Source: Amycolatopsis palatopharyngis (GTDB lineage: Bacteria; Actinomycetota; Actinomycetes; Mycobacteriales; Pseudonocardiaceae). Taken from it: a DNA stretch of 64,000 bases. Shown piece after piece: positions 39,652 through 47,881 of this stretch. Below the pieces are notes generated by a model. It searched no databases, was not told the DNA's origin, and worked only from the letters and a program-made list of their open reading frames with translations. The DNA is taken from the NCBI RefSeq assembly GCF_003385185.1, contig NZ_PQHZ01000031.1, positions 18,042-82,041 on the forward strand, in the 5' to 3' direction. A program made the position numbers and the translations under genes. Numbering within the stretch: the stretch's first letter is position 1; the number at the start of each line of letters is the position of its first letter.

Positions 39652-41895
39652 CTACTCGGGCTCTACCAGGGCTGCGGAGGTGATTCGATGCAGTGGGTAG
39701 CGCTCGTTCTCGGCACTCTCGAGCACGCCACCACCCACCCGCACCGGGGTGACCACTCGCTGGCTCGCGGTGCCGTGTGAGTCGACGAACCCGATCCACA
39801 CCTCGCGCTGTTCCCTGGTCGCCCGGCTCAGCAACGCGAGCGTGGCCGAGGTGTCCGAACCTCCGCCCCTCGGCAGTCGCACCACGTCACCGCGGCGGCT
39901 CGACGCGGCACGGTCGCCCGCGCGAAGGTGGGTCAGCACGGCGGACAGCTGTTCCGAGCTGATCGTGGTCGGTTCGGCCACCACCGGCCTGGCCCGGCCC
40001 CGCGTGCGCGCCGCGACCCTTCTTCCGCTGGGCCGCAGGTCGAGTACGCGCCCGTCCGGGCCTTCGGCGGCCGGCGCGAACCCCGCCGCCCGCAGTGCGT
40101 CCATCACCTCGGCCAGCGGGTGAGAGCTGATGAGCACGGTCGGCGCGATCTTGCGCAGGTCCAGATCCGTAGCCGCCGAATGCCCGAGGACCTCCGCGAT
40201 GAGCACCTCGTCGTCACAGCGCAGGAACGAGCCGGCCGCTCCACCGCGCAATCGTCCGTGCCTGCGTGCCACGTCGTCGATCAGGTAGGAAAGCGATTGC
40301 GGGACCGGGGTGGCCGATCGCTTACGGAACAGCTCGTGCAACTCGGCCGCGGTGCGACCGGTGTCCAGCGCCCGGCGCACGGAGACCTCGGTGACGCGGT
40401 AGACCGTGGCATGCCCGGATGACTCGACGTCGGCCACGGCGGCGAGTTCGGTGGCCAGGTCCTGCTCGAGCGGTCCTGGTGCGACCACGGTCAGGTCCGC
40501 CTGCACGAGGACGTGATCGACCGGATCGGGCAGAGCGTCGACCATCGCGCCGACGGCGCCCGGCCGGTCCCCGTCCAGCAGCGCACTCGCGGCGCTGCTC
40601 AGCGCCCCGAGCGCGATGGCCCCCATCGCTGCTGCCTCGGCCATGGTCCAGCGGACGATCTCGTCGCGCAGCCTGCCGCCGTGGCGGGGCGCGCGCCAGG
40701 CCAGCAGTGAGACGAACTCCTCGGTGCTCTTCACCCCCGTGCCGGGCCCGAGTGCGGCGAGCGCGTCGAGCACCCGCCTGCGGCCGGATGGGGCAAGGGG
40801 TCTGCGCAGGTCCTCAGAAAGGGGTGCCATCGCCTTGTCCCGCGAGTCCTTGCGGCCCGCGAGGCCAGGCAGCCGGGGCAGGTCCAGCCACGCCTGCGCC
40901 AGCGTCACCCAGCGCTGTGCCGGGGCGGAGGCGAGCCAGGAGTCGGTCAGCGTCGTCGGTACCCATTCCGGGTTGCTTTCCTGGCTGTCAGCCACCAGGC
41001 CCGCCCCCACGGCGAGTTCGGCCAGCAGTACCGCCCGCGACTCCTCGACCTCGAAGTCCTTCGCCAGCCTGCGGATCTCGCGGACGCCGAGACCGCCCGC
41101 CTTCAGCACCGGCGGGGGCTGAGCCGACCACGCGTGCAGCAGGGTTTCCATCTGCCGCAGGAACTCCATCGCCTCGCCAGCCGCGGCGGCGTCCACGCCG
41201 GACTGCCGGTGCGGATTGGTCGGCAGCGCAGGTTCGTCCAGGGAGCCCGGCCGGAAAACGCCACCGCGCAGTGCCATGCCGAGCTCCCGTGGCAGCTCCA
41301 CCGTCCGGTCGTCGCGCCGGATCAGCAGGCCACGGGCCAGCAACCGCTGCACGGGGGTGTCGGCGTGTTCCAGCGGCACCTCGACGGCCGCGTCCTTGGT
41401 CTGTCCGATCGGCGGACCCGCGGCGAGGGCCTCCAGCAGCGCGCGCTCGTCGTTGCCGACCTCCGCGATCGCGGCTGAAAGGTCGGTGCAGGCGAGCGTG
41501 GGCAGCGAGCCGCCGAGGCCTGCGGGATAGGGGCCGAAGACCTCCCTGGCCCCTGGGGCGACCCTGACCGAATCGTGCCCGCCCCAGGCGAGAGCGCGCG
41601 AGCGCAGCAGCTCCAGCGAGTCGTGCACGCCGGTGCCGAGCAGTTCGGCGAGCCGGGCCTCGGTGATCGGCTCGGTGTCGGCCTCGGCGACCAGCAGGGC
41701 TTCCAGGGTCGCCAGGGTGAACGTGTCGAGGCTCTCGCAGGCACGGGCGACCGACCCAGGGGTGGCGGCCCGGGTGGCGAGCACGGTGGAGTCGGCTGGC
41801 GGCGGCGTGGCCAGATCACGCCGGGAGCGCAGCAGCGTGGCCAGCGACTCGTCGGAGGCCGAGCGCAGCCAGTCCGCAAGAGAGGTCGCGGGCAT
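39652..41895 (-). CDS. Helicase-associated domain protein, partner of XPB
   Basis: A 747-residue protein matching the large helicase-associated proteins of actinobacteria (Rv0862c type). The N-terminal part is helical with winged-helix segments; the region near 450-640 (PDPVDHVLVQADLTVVAPGP ... GHATVYRVTEVSVRRALDTG) is the conserved helicase-associated domain; the end (EVWIGFVDSHGTASQRVVTP ... NERYPLHRITSAALVEP) is a WYL-like sensor fold. It has no Walker motif, so it is not itself a helicase. In M. tuberculosis it lies next to XPB; here 14 kb intervene. Start at ATG 41895. Confidence 0.85.
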   Translation of the reverse strand: MPATSLADWLRSASDESLATLLRSRRDLATPPPADSTVLATRAATPGSVARACESLDTFTLATLEALLVAEADTEPITEARLAELLGTGVHDSLELLRSRALAWGGHDSVRVAPGAREVFGPYPAGLGGSLPTLACTDLSAAIAEVGNDERALLEALAAGPPIGQTKDAAVEVPLEHADTPVQRLLARGLLIRRDDRTVELPRELGMALRGGVFRPGSLDEPALPTNPHRQSGVDAAAAGEAMEFLRQMETLLHAWSAQPPPVLKAGGLGVREIRRLAKDFEVEESRAVLLAELAVGAGLVADSQESNPEWVPTTLTDSWLASAPAQRWVTLAQAWLDLPRLPGLAGRKDSRDKAMAPLSEDLRRPLAPSGRRRVLDALAALGPGTGVKSTEEFVSLLAWRAPRHGGRLRDEIVRWTMAEAAAMGAIALGALSSAASALLDGDRPGAVGAMVDALPDPVDHVLVQADLTVVAPGPLEQDLATELAAVADVESSGHATVYRVTEVSVRRALDTGRTAAELHELFRKRSATPVPQSLSYLIDDVARRHGRLRGGAAGSFLRCDDEVLIAEVLGHSAATDLDLRKIAPTVLISSHPLAEVMDALRAAGFAPAAEGPDGRVLDLRPSGRRVAARTRGRARPVVAEPTTISSEQLSAVLTHLRAGDRAASSRRGDVVRLPRGGGSDTSATLALLSRATREQREVWIGFVDSHGTASQRVVTPVRVGGGVLESAENERYPLHRITSAALVEPE

Positions 41896-41981
41896 CGGGT
41901 TCCAGCCTACCTGGGTGCTCGCCCCCGAGCGCTGGTCAGGCACACTGTTGCGGACAGCAGGAACGTGTTCTGGAGGACGAC

Positions 41982-42167
41982 GTGGCCAAGGCCGACAACG
42001 GTAAGCAGGAGCGCATCGATCCCACCTGGCCGAAAGTTCCGGAGGGGGAGCACCCGGTGTCGGAGCTGGCAGCCGACCGGCAGGGCGCGCTCTCGCCTTT
42101 CGGTGACATGGCCTTCCCGCTGGAATCGGTCCCCTACGTGCACCCCGAGACCGAGATCAACCGCTGA
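41982..42167 (+). CDS. Conserved small actinobacterial protein (Rv0863-like position)
   Basis: A 61-residue hydrophilic protein beginning MAKADNGKQERIDPTWPKVP and ending VPYVHPETEINR. GTG start with TGGAGGAC upstream. It is divergent from the helicase-partner gene, the same position and strand as Rv0863 in M. tuberculosis. It has no known function. The Pro-rich, charged sequence suggests little secondary structure. Confidence 0.7.
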   Translation: MAKADNGKQERIDPTWPKVPEGEHPVSELAADRQGALSPFGDMAFPLESVPYVHPETEINR

Positions 42168-42276
42168 TGACCAGGGACGTTGTTACTGGTCAGTCACCGG
42201 AGTAGGTGCCAGGTGACCGGCGGCACAGCGTTAGGGTTCCCCCAGTCCACACACGCGTCTCTGCGGGGGTATTCGC

Positions 42277-43677
42277 ATGCCGGTTCCCGGTCCCGGTTAC
42301 TCGATCACTGTCCGGGTGGAAGCACCGTCGTCGTCCAACGCCGCGGGTGACCTCACCACCGCCGTCGGACAGGTGGGCGGCGTGCTCACCGCGTTCGACG
42401 TGGTGGACTCCCACCCCGATGCGATCGTCGTCGACATCAGCGCGAACGTGCTCTCAGCTGAGCACGCCGACGACATCACCGCCGCGCTGGACGCCCTGCC
42501 CGGCGTCCGGGTGCGCAAGGTCTCCGACCGGACGTTCCTGATCCACCTCGGTGGCAAGATCGAGGTCACGCCCAAGGTCGCGCTGCGCAACCGTGACGAC
42601 CTCTCCCGCGCCTACACCCCCGGTGTCGCCAGGGTCTGCCGCGCGATCGCCGCGAATCCCGAGGACGCCCGCAGGCTGACCATCAAGCGCAACACCGTCG
42701 CCGTGGTCACCGACGGCACCGCCGTTCTGGGCCTCGGCAACATAGGACCGGCCGCCGCACTGCCCGTGATGGAGGGCAAGGCGGCACTGTTCAAGAAGTT
42801 CGCCGACGTCGACGCCTGGCCGGTGTGCCTGGACACCCAGGACACCGAGGAGATCATCCGGATCGTCCGCGCACTGGCGCCGGTGTACGCCGGGATCAAC
42901 CTCGAGGACATCGCCGCACCGCGCTGCTTCGAGATCGAAGCCAGGCTGCGCGAACAGCTCGACATCCCCGTGTTCCACGACGACCAGCACGGCACGGCGA
43001 TCGTCGTCGTCGCCGCGCTGCGCAACGCGCTCCGGGTGGTCGGCAAGCCGATCGAGGAGTGCAAGATCGTCGTCAGCGGTGTCGGTGCGGCCGGCTCCGC
43101 CATCATCCGCCTGCTGCTGCGCAAGAACCCGGCCGACATCGTCGCCGCCGACATCGACGGCATCGTGCACACCGGCAGGCCGAACCTCGACGACAACCTC
43201 CGGCAGATCGCGGCGGCCACGAACCGTGACGGGATGTCCGGGACTCTGAACGACGCGCTTGTCGGTGCGGACGTGTTCATCGGGGTGTCGGCCCCCAACC
43301 TGTTCGGTGCGGACGAGGTCGCCACGATGGCCGACGACGCCGTGGTCTTCGCGCTGGCGAACCCGGATCCGGAGATCGACCCGCTGGAGGCGCAGCGCCA
43401 CGCGGCGGTCGTGGCCACCGGCCGCAGTGACTACCCGAACCAGATCAACAACGTCCTCGCGTTCCCCGGCGTCTTCCGTGGGCTGCTCGACGCGCACGCC
43501 CACCACATCGACGACGAGATGCTGCTGGCCGCCGCCAATGCCATCGCCGATGTAGTGGATTCCGACCGGCTCAACGCCTCCTACATCGTGCCGAGCGTGT
43601 TCGACACCGCCGTCGCTCCCGCGGTCGCCGAGGCGGTCCGCGACGCGGTACGCGAGCAGCGCGGCGAATCCGAGTAG
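42277..43677 (+). CDS. NAD-dependent malic enzyme with N-terminal ACT domain
   Basis: A 466-residue malic enzyme, oxidatively decarboxylating malate to pyruvate. Residues about 8-85 form an ACT domain (YSITVRVEAPSSSNAAGDLT), suggesting allosteric control by an amino acid. The catalytic part has YTPGVARVCRAI, the Lys in GKAALFKKFADVDAWP, metal ligands in VFHDDQHGTAIVV, and the nucleotide fold VVSGVGAAGSAIIRLLL. Short single-domain type common in actinobacteria. It stands alone between the Rv0863-like gene and the TetR gene. Confidence 0.93.
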   Translation: MPVPGPGYSITVRVEAPSSSNAAGDLTTAVGQVGGVLTAFDVVDSHPDAIVVDISANVLSAEHADDITAALDALPGVRVRKVSDRTFLIHLGGKIEVTPKVALRNRDDLSRAYTPGVARVCRAIAANPEDARRLTIKRNTVAVVTDGTAVLGLGNIGPAAALPVMEGKAALFKKFADVDAWPVCLDTQDTEEIIRIVRALAPVYAGINLEDIAAPRCFEIEARLREQLDIPVFHDDQHGTAIVVVAALRNALRVVGKPIEECKIVVSGVGAAGSAIIRLLLRKNPADIVAADIDGIVHTGRPNLDDNLRQIAAATNRDGMSGTLNDALVGADVFIGVSAPNLFGADEVATMADDAVVFALANPDPEIDPLEAQRHAAVVATGRSDYPNQINNVLAFPGVFRGLLDAHAHHIDDEMLLAAANAIADVVDSDRLNASYIVPSVFDTAVAPAVAEAVRDAVREQRGESE

Positions 43678-43689
43678 TCAGCCGGCCGT

Positions 43690-44274
43690 CTACTCCGTCA
43701 GCGAAGCCACCAGGCCGTCGACGTGCCCGACGGTGAAATCGCCGGAGGGCTCGTTCCGAAGCAGGAAATGCCAGGCGAACACCGGGCCGAGCAGCTGCGC
43801 GTGCACGATGTCGACGGTGGGACGAGTGGGCAGCTCGCCCCTGGCGACCGCACGATCCAGTAGCTCGGCCAGGCACTCCTGCTGGCGTGCGATGAACCTC
43901 TGCCGAAACCGTGCCGCGAGGCCTGGATCCGCGGTGACGTCGGCGAGCAGGGCAGGAACGGCCGCCGCGGCGGCAGGATTGGCGAGTTGGGCCACGATCT
44001 CGTCGAGCAGCGCCGACAGATCGCCGCGTAACGAGCCGCTGTCCGGCGGGGCCACGATGTCTTCGTCGTGCACGACGGAGGCGAAGACCATCTCCTGTCT
44101 GCTCGCGTAGCGGCGGTAGATGGCGGCCTTACCGATCCCGGCCCGTGCGGCCACGGCGTCCACGGTGAGCCGGGCGTAGCCATGCTCCACCAGTAACTCG
44201 CGGGTGGCGGTCACGATCGCGTGGTCCACCCGGCTGTCTCGCTTGCGACCGAGCCGTTGCTTCTCCGACCTCAT
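43690..44274 (-). CDS. TetR-family repressor
   Basis: A 194-residue regulator. The helix-turn-helix is at about 20-62 (LTVDAVAARAGIGKAAIYRR), followed by a TetR_C-type ligand domain. Start at ATG 44274, directly beside an operator with three GTTCCG-type half sites. The divergent membrane-protein gene is the likely target along with its own gene. The ligand is unknown. It converges on the malic enzyme gene with 12 bases between stops. Confidence 0.9.
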   Translation of the reverse strand: MRSEKQRLGRKRDSRVDHAIVTATRELLVEHGYARLTVDAVAARAGIGKAAIYRRYASRQEMVFASVVHDEDIVAPPDSGSLRGDLSALLDEIVAQLANPAAAAAVPALLADVTADPGLAARFRQRFIARQQECLAELLDRAVARGELPTRPTVDIVHAQLLGPVFAWHFLLRNEPSGDFTVGHVDGLVASLTE

Positions 44275-44282
44275 GCTGCCAC

Positions 44283-44322
44283 TATACGGAACGACAAGTT
44301 CCGGAACGGTTGGTTCCGTATA
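44283..44322. promoter_or_regulatory. TetR operator with nested palindromes
   Basis: TATACGGAAC at 44283-44292 and its exact complement GTTCCGTATA at 44313-44322 flank a central palindrome GTTCCGGAAC at 44298-44307. It fills the 60-bp gap between the divergent TetR and membrane-protein genes, so it most likely controls both. Confidence 0.8.
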
Positions 44323-44334
44323 TTGGGAGGTCTC

Positions 44335-44754
44335 ATGACTCTGCTGGCCGGAAGGCTTCTGCTGGTTCTCGGAGTGCTGCACATGGCCGTTGCGATGGTC
44401 CTGAGCTGGGAGCAGGTGCCGGGATGGGTCCGCGGTGATCTCCGGTTCGCGCAAGGCGGACCGAGTATGAACGAGAGCACCGGTTGGTTCTGGATGAGCC
44501 TCGGCAGTTTCGCCGTGCCTCTGCTGGCGCTCGGTGCGTTGATCATCGCCTGCGCTCGTCGAAGGCAGACGGTTCCGGCTTCCGTCGGCTGGGGGATCGG
44601 CGTATGGGGCCTGGTGAGCGCGGCGGTCCTGGAGCCAACGCCGTTCTTGTTGCTGCTCGTACCGGCGACACTGATCGTTCTTGGCGCGCGGCGGCCGAGG
44701 GCGAACGGAGTGGGGGCAGCGGACGAATCGGCCAGGACTACTGTGAGTCCGTGA
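44335..44754 (+). CDS. Four-span membrane protein, DUF6463-like
   Basis: A 139-residue membrane protein with four hydrophobic segments (about 5-23, 50-70, 80-98 and 103-118). RLLLVLGVLHMAVAMVLSWE at the start and ESTGWFWMSLGSFAVPLLAL in the middle fit DUF6463-type proteins. GGGAGG precedes the ATG at 44335. Its stop overlaps the moaC start (GTGA), which places it in one transcript with the molybdopterin genes, although regulated by the adjacent TetR protein. Its function is unknown. Confidence 0.7.
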   Translation: MTLLAGRLLLVLGVLHMAVAMVLSWEQVPGWVRGDLRFAQGGPSMNESTGWFWMSLGSFAVPLLALGALIIACARRRQTVPASVGWGIGVWGLVSAAVLEPTPFLLLLVPATLIVLGARRPRANGVGAADESARTTVSP

Positions 44755-45242
44755 GTGAACTCAGCCACCTCGACGAAGCGGGTGCCGCTCGCATGGTCGA
44801 CGTTTCCAGTAAGACGGCGAGCAGCCGGAGCGCGATGGCCACCGGCCTCGTGCGCACGACCACCGAGGTGATCGGGCTGCTGTCAGCGAACGGACTGCCC
44901 AAGGGCGACGCACTCGCGACAGCCAGGATCGCGGGCATCATGGGCGCGAAGCGCACTCCCGACCTCATCCCGCTGTGTCACCAGATCGCGCTTTCCGGTG
45001 TCGACGTGACCTTTGAGCTGGGTGAGCGTGAGGTCCGGATAGCCGCGACCGCGAAGACCACCGATCGGACCGGCGTGGAGATGGAAGCCCTCACGGCCGT
45101 CGCGGTCGCCGGGCTCACCGTGCACGACATGATCAAGGCGGTCGACCCCGCGGCCACGCTGGACGGGGTGCGGCTGGAAACCAAGAAGGGCGGCAAGGCG
45201 GGCGACTGGCGCCGCCCGGAGGACCGGGAGGAATCGTCGTGA
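44751..45242 (+). CDS. moaC: Cyclic pyranopterin monophosphate synthase MoaC
   Basis: A 163-residue enzyme that, after MoaA, forms cPMP. Conserved segments are MVDVSSKTASSRSAMATG, KRTPDLIPLCHQIALSGVDV and TDRTGVEMEALTAVAVAGLT, the last ones forming the active site with Lys in HDMIKAVD. Length is normal. GTG start overlaps the stop of the membrane gene; its own stop overlaps the Mog-MoaE gene start, so three genes are coupled in series. Confidence 0.96.
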   Translation: MSELSHLDEAGAARMVDVSSKTASSRSAMATGLVRTTTEVIGLLSANGLPKGDALATARIAGIMGAKRTPDLIPLCHQIALSGVDVTFELGEREVRIAATAKTTDRTGVEMEALTAVAVAGLTVHDMIKAVDPAATLDGVRLETKKGGKAGDWRRPEDREESS

Positions 45243-46189
45243 GCCGTACCGCGAGGGTCATCGTCGCGTCCAACCGCGCGGCGGGTGGCGTCTACCCGGA
45301 CCGGACGGGACCCGTCATCGCCGAGTGGCTCGCGCAACGCTCCTTCGAGGTGGCCGAACCGCTCGTCGTCGGGGACGGCGATCCCGTGGGCCTGGCGTTG
45401 CGGGAGTGCCTCGAGGCCGGCCCGCAGGTCATCATCACCACCGGGGGCACCGGGATCTCGCCGACCGACCGGACGCCGGAGGCGACCGCGCCGCTGCTGG
45501 ACTACCAGCTGCCGGGCGTGGCGGACGCCGTGCGGGACGCGGGCCGTGACAAGGTGCCGACGGCGGTGCTGTCGCGGGGCCTGGCCGGGGTGGCAGGCCG
45601 GACCCTCGTTGTGAACCTGCCTGGCTCCAAGGGGGGAGTGCGGGACGGTCTGCAGGTACTGGACGAGATTCTGGACCACGCCGTGGACCAGCTCGCCGGT
45701 GGCGACCACGTTCACTCGGGCACCGGTGCACAGCATGAACTGGCCGAACAGGCAGGCAACGTCGCTGTCCGGGTCGAACTCGCCCAGGTGACCGAGTCCC
45801 CGCTGTCCGTCGAGGAGCATGCGTCGATGGTCGACGATCGGGCCGCGGGTGCCGTGGTGACCTTCGGCGGCGTGGTCCGCGATCACGACGGCGGCAAGTC
45901 GGTGACCTCGCTGTACTACGAGGGCCATCCGAGTGCGGGCGAGGTGCTTGCCGGGGTCGTCAACGAGGTCGCGGGCAGGCGACCGGGCGTACGTGCCGTG
46001 GCCGTCAGCCATCGGCTGGGCGCCTTGGACATCGGTGATGTCGCACTCGCCTGCGCGGTGGCAGCCGAGCATCGGGCAGCGGCGTTCGAGGCCTGCGCCG
46101 AACTCGTCGACGAGGTCAAGGCGCGGCTACCGGTGTGGAAGCACCAGCACTTCACCGATGGCACCGACGAATGGGTCAATTCCCCCTGA
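45239..46189 (+). CDS. Fused Mog (MPT adenylyltransferase) and MoaE (MPT synthase large subunit)
   Basis: A 316-residue protein with two enzymes in one chain. Residues 1 to about 160 are a MogA/MoaB fold with ITTGGTGISPTDRTPEAT and VVNLPGSKGGVRDGL. Residues about 180-316 are MoaE: VRDHDGGKSVTSLYYEGHPS, then AVSHRLGALDIGDVALACAV and WKHQHFTDGTDEWV. There is no stop or start between them. In M. tuberculosis mog and moaE2 are separate neighbouring genes in the same order. MoaE sulfurates cPMP with MoaD; Mog adenylates the product, so the fusion joins consecutive steps. Confidence 0.93.
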   Translation: MSRTARVIVASNRAAGGVYPDRTGPVIAEWLAQRSFEVAEPLVVGDGDPVGLALRECLEAGPQVIITTGGTGISPTDRTPEATAPLLDYQLPGVADAVRDAGRDKVPTAVLSRGLAGVAGRTLVVNLPGSKGGVRDGLQVLDEILDHAVDQLAGGDHVHSGTGAQHELAEQAGNVAVRVELAQVTESPLSVEEHASMVDDRAAGAVVTFGGVVRDHDGGKSVTSLYYEGHPSAGEVLAGVVNEVAGRRPGVRAVAVSHRLGALDIGDVALACAVAAEHRAAAFEACAELVDEVKARLPVWKHQHFTDGTDEWVNSP

Positions 46190-46227
46190 TTGTGGCTTCG
46201 CGTAGCTGATCGTGGTGTGAAGCGGAA

Positions 46228-46260
46228 GGCCCCACCGCCCGGGGGATATGCGGTGGGGCC
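46228..46260. terminator. Bidirectional terminator between Mog-MoaE and rpf genes
   Basis: GGCCCCACCGC at 46228-46238 pairs with GCGGTGGGGCC at 46250-46260, an 11-bp perfect stem with 11-base loop. It lies between converging genes. Confidence 0.85.
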
Positions 46261-46283
46261 CACTCGCCTCGGCTAGCCGAAGA

Positions 46284-46934
46284 TCACTTGGTGGCGATCT
46301 TCTGGCCGACCACGATGTAGTCCGGGTTCGAGATGAACTCGGAGTTCAGCTCGTGCAGCTGCTGGTAGCCGCCCTTGACGTCCAGCTCGTTGGCGATCTT
46401 GGTCAGCGTGTCGCCGGACTCGACGGTGTAGTCACCATCGGGGTTGGACTTCGCCGTACCGCTCAGCGCCGGAGCAACCTGCTTCGGGGCGGGAGCGCTC
46501 TGCTCCTTCACGGTGGGAGCGCTGCGGGGCTCCTCCGCCTTCTGTGATCCCTGGGTGTTCGTGCCCTGGTAGCTGCCAGAGGCACCGGCCTTCTGACCGC
46601 ACACCGGCCATGCGCCGATGCCCTGGCCCTGCAGCACGTTCTCGGCAACGCGGATCTGCTCGGCGCGCGACGCGTTGTGCGCGCTGCCAGTGCCGCCGTA
46701 GGCCTTCCAGGTGCTGTCCTTGAACTGGAGCCCGCCGGAGTAACCGTTACCGGTGTTGATGCTCCAGTTGCCGCCGCTCTCGCACTGGGCGACGGCGTCC
46801 CAGTTGACGTCGGATGCCTGCGCGGGGGTCGCAGCGATCGCCAGCGGGGCACCTACCGCCAGGCCCGCAACAGCCACGCGAGCGATGTGACGGGAGGCAG
46901 CGGAGGTCTTGCGGTGTTTGCCACGGTAAGTCAT
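46284..46934 (-). CDS. Resuscitation-promoting factor with LysM domain (RpfA-like)
   Basis: A 216-residue secreted protein. Signal peptide about 1-40 (ending PAQA). The Rpf domain follows at 41-115 with catalytic Glu52 in AQCESGGNW and Cys51/Cys112 for a disulfide; it is a lysozyme-like transglycosylase that cleaves peptidoglycan and promotes growth from dormancy. After a Ser/Pro/Lys linker comes a LysM domain (about 168-216; YTVESGDTLTKIANELDV). It lies in the same place as Rv0867c rpfA. It has a long untranslated leader. Confidence 0.95.
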   Translation of the reverse strand: MTYRGKHRKTSAASRHIARVAVAGLAVGAPLAIAATPAQASDVNWDAVAQCESGGNWSINTGNGYSGGLQFKDSTWKAYGGTGSAHNASRAEQIRVAENVLQGQGIGAWPVCGQKAGASGSYQGTNTQGSQKAEEPRSAPTVKEQSAPAPKQVAPALSGTAKSNPDGDYTVESGDTLTKIANELDVKGGYQQLHELNSEFISNPDYIVVGQKIATK

Positions 46935-47240
46935 TGCGACTCGATCTCATCTTCCGCGCCTGCGGATCGTGCAGAGGTCAGGCCACGTGGACCTGGCCGG
47001 GCCGTTCGTCTGGCCGGCCGACGGCTCCGGTGCACGCACCGGCTCCGCCCCCTCGTGCCCCTGTCCGGAAGTTTTCTTTCGCTCGGGGTTTGGGTCCAGG
47101 ATCCCGTCGGACAGGGCACGGCGCCACGGAATCCTGGTCTTGCTCTGGTCGGTCGGGGCCAACCGAGAAGCGACGGTACGTAACGACGAGCGTGATCGGA
47201 AATTATTCTGGACGTGTCCTACGTCACAGTAACGGCACGC
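46935..47240 (-). promoter_or_regulatory. Long structured leader of the rpf gene
   Basis: About 300 bases upstream of rpf hold no gene and several stable hairpins, for example GGTGC-GT-GCACC near 47032 and a GGCCGG/CCGGCC stem nearby. A promoter-like TTGCGT ... TAGGAC on the minus strand near 47215-47245 would give a leader of about 280 bases. Rpf genes in actinobacteria are often preceded by a cyclic-di-AMP (ydaO) riboswitch; I could not match its conserved core here. The stretch 47246-47567 contains no supported gene. Confidence 0.35.
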
Positions 47241-47567
47241 AACCTATAACGATCCTGCACTTTTCGCAGGTCAGAGCTCCGTTATCTAGCCGTTTCCTAG
47301 TCGAGATATTTCACCCATAGTGAGGTCTGGGTCACGTCGTTTTGCTGCGACTGGGCCGTTCGCGCACTACATTCAGACCGTGTGTTCCAGGCCGGAGAAG
47401 GTGCGTGAGCGGACGCGCGAAGGGCACGGACATGATCCACTTCGGGCATCATCGACCATGCGAGCAACCGCAGGGTAAACACCGTATCTATACGGGCTCA
47501 CGACTCCGCGAACCCCGGTTCACGCCGCGATTCGGCCGGGCGCTCCGGCGGCTCTCGTCCCGATTTT

Positions 47568-47879
47568 TCAGCCTCCCGCGAACGGAGGCAGCACATCGAG
47601 CTCCCCGCCGTCCGGCAGCGGCCTCGCGGTGTCGCGGACCGCTACGCCGTCCAGCAGGAAGCCGGCCGCCTCCAGGATGCGGGGCAGGCCTTCGGGGTGG
47701 CGTTCGCGCAGTGCGGCCACCGCGTCTGCCACGGTCGCTGCCGAGTGCAGGTGCAGGGTCTCCTCCTCCACCCCGGCCGCCGCGCGCGCCGAAGCGAAGA
47801 AACGGACGAGCAGGGTGGTGGTGCCGTGTTCGACGACCGGGGGAGCGAAAGCCCGCCCCGGGCCGGCAGAGCCGCTCAT
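47568..47879 (-). CDS. moaD: MPT synthase small subunit MoaD
   Basis: A ubiquitin-like sulfur carrier of 103 residues, ending in the required Gly-Gly (PPFAGG). The fold segments LLVRFFASARAAAGVEEETL and GELDVLPPFAGG are typical. The N-terminal 20 residues are an extension of normal length for actinobacteria. Start at ATG 47879 lies two bases after the moaA stop, so the genes are co-translated. It donates sulfur to MoaE. Confidence 0.93.
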   Translation of the reverse strand: MSGSAGPGRAFAPPVVEHGTTTLLVRFFASARAAAGVEEETLHLHSAATVADAVAALRERHPEGLPRILEAAGFLLDGVAVRDTARPLPDGGELDVLPPFAGG

Positions 47880-47881
47880 GC

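Noticed and set aside
46935..47240. Confident ydaO (cyclic-di-AMP) riboswitch call
   Set aside because: Position fits, but the conserved core segments could not be found by eye, so it is only listed as a structured leader.
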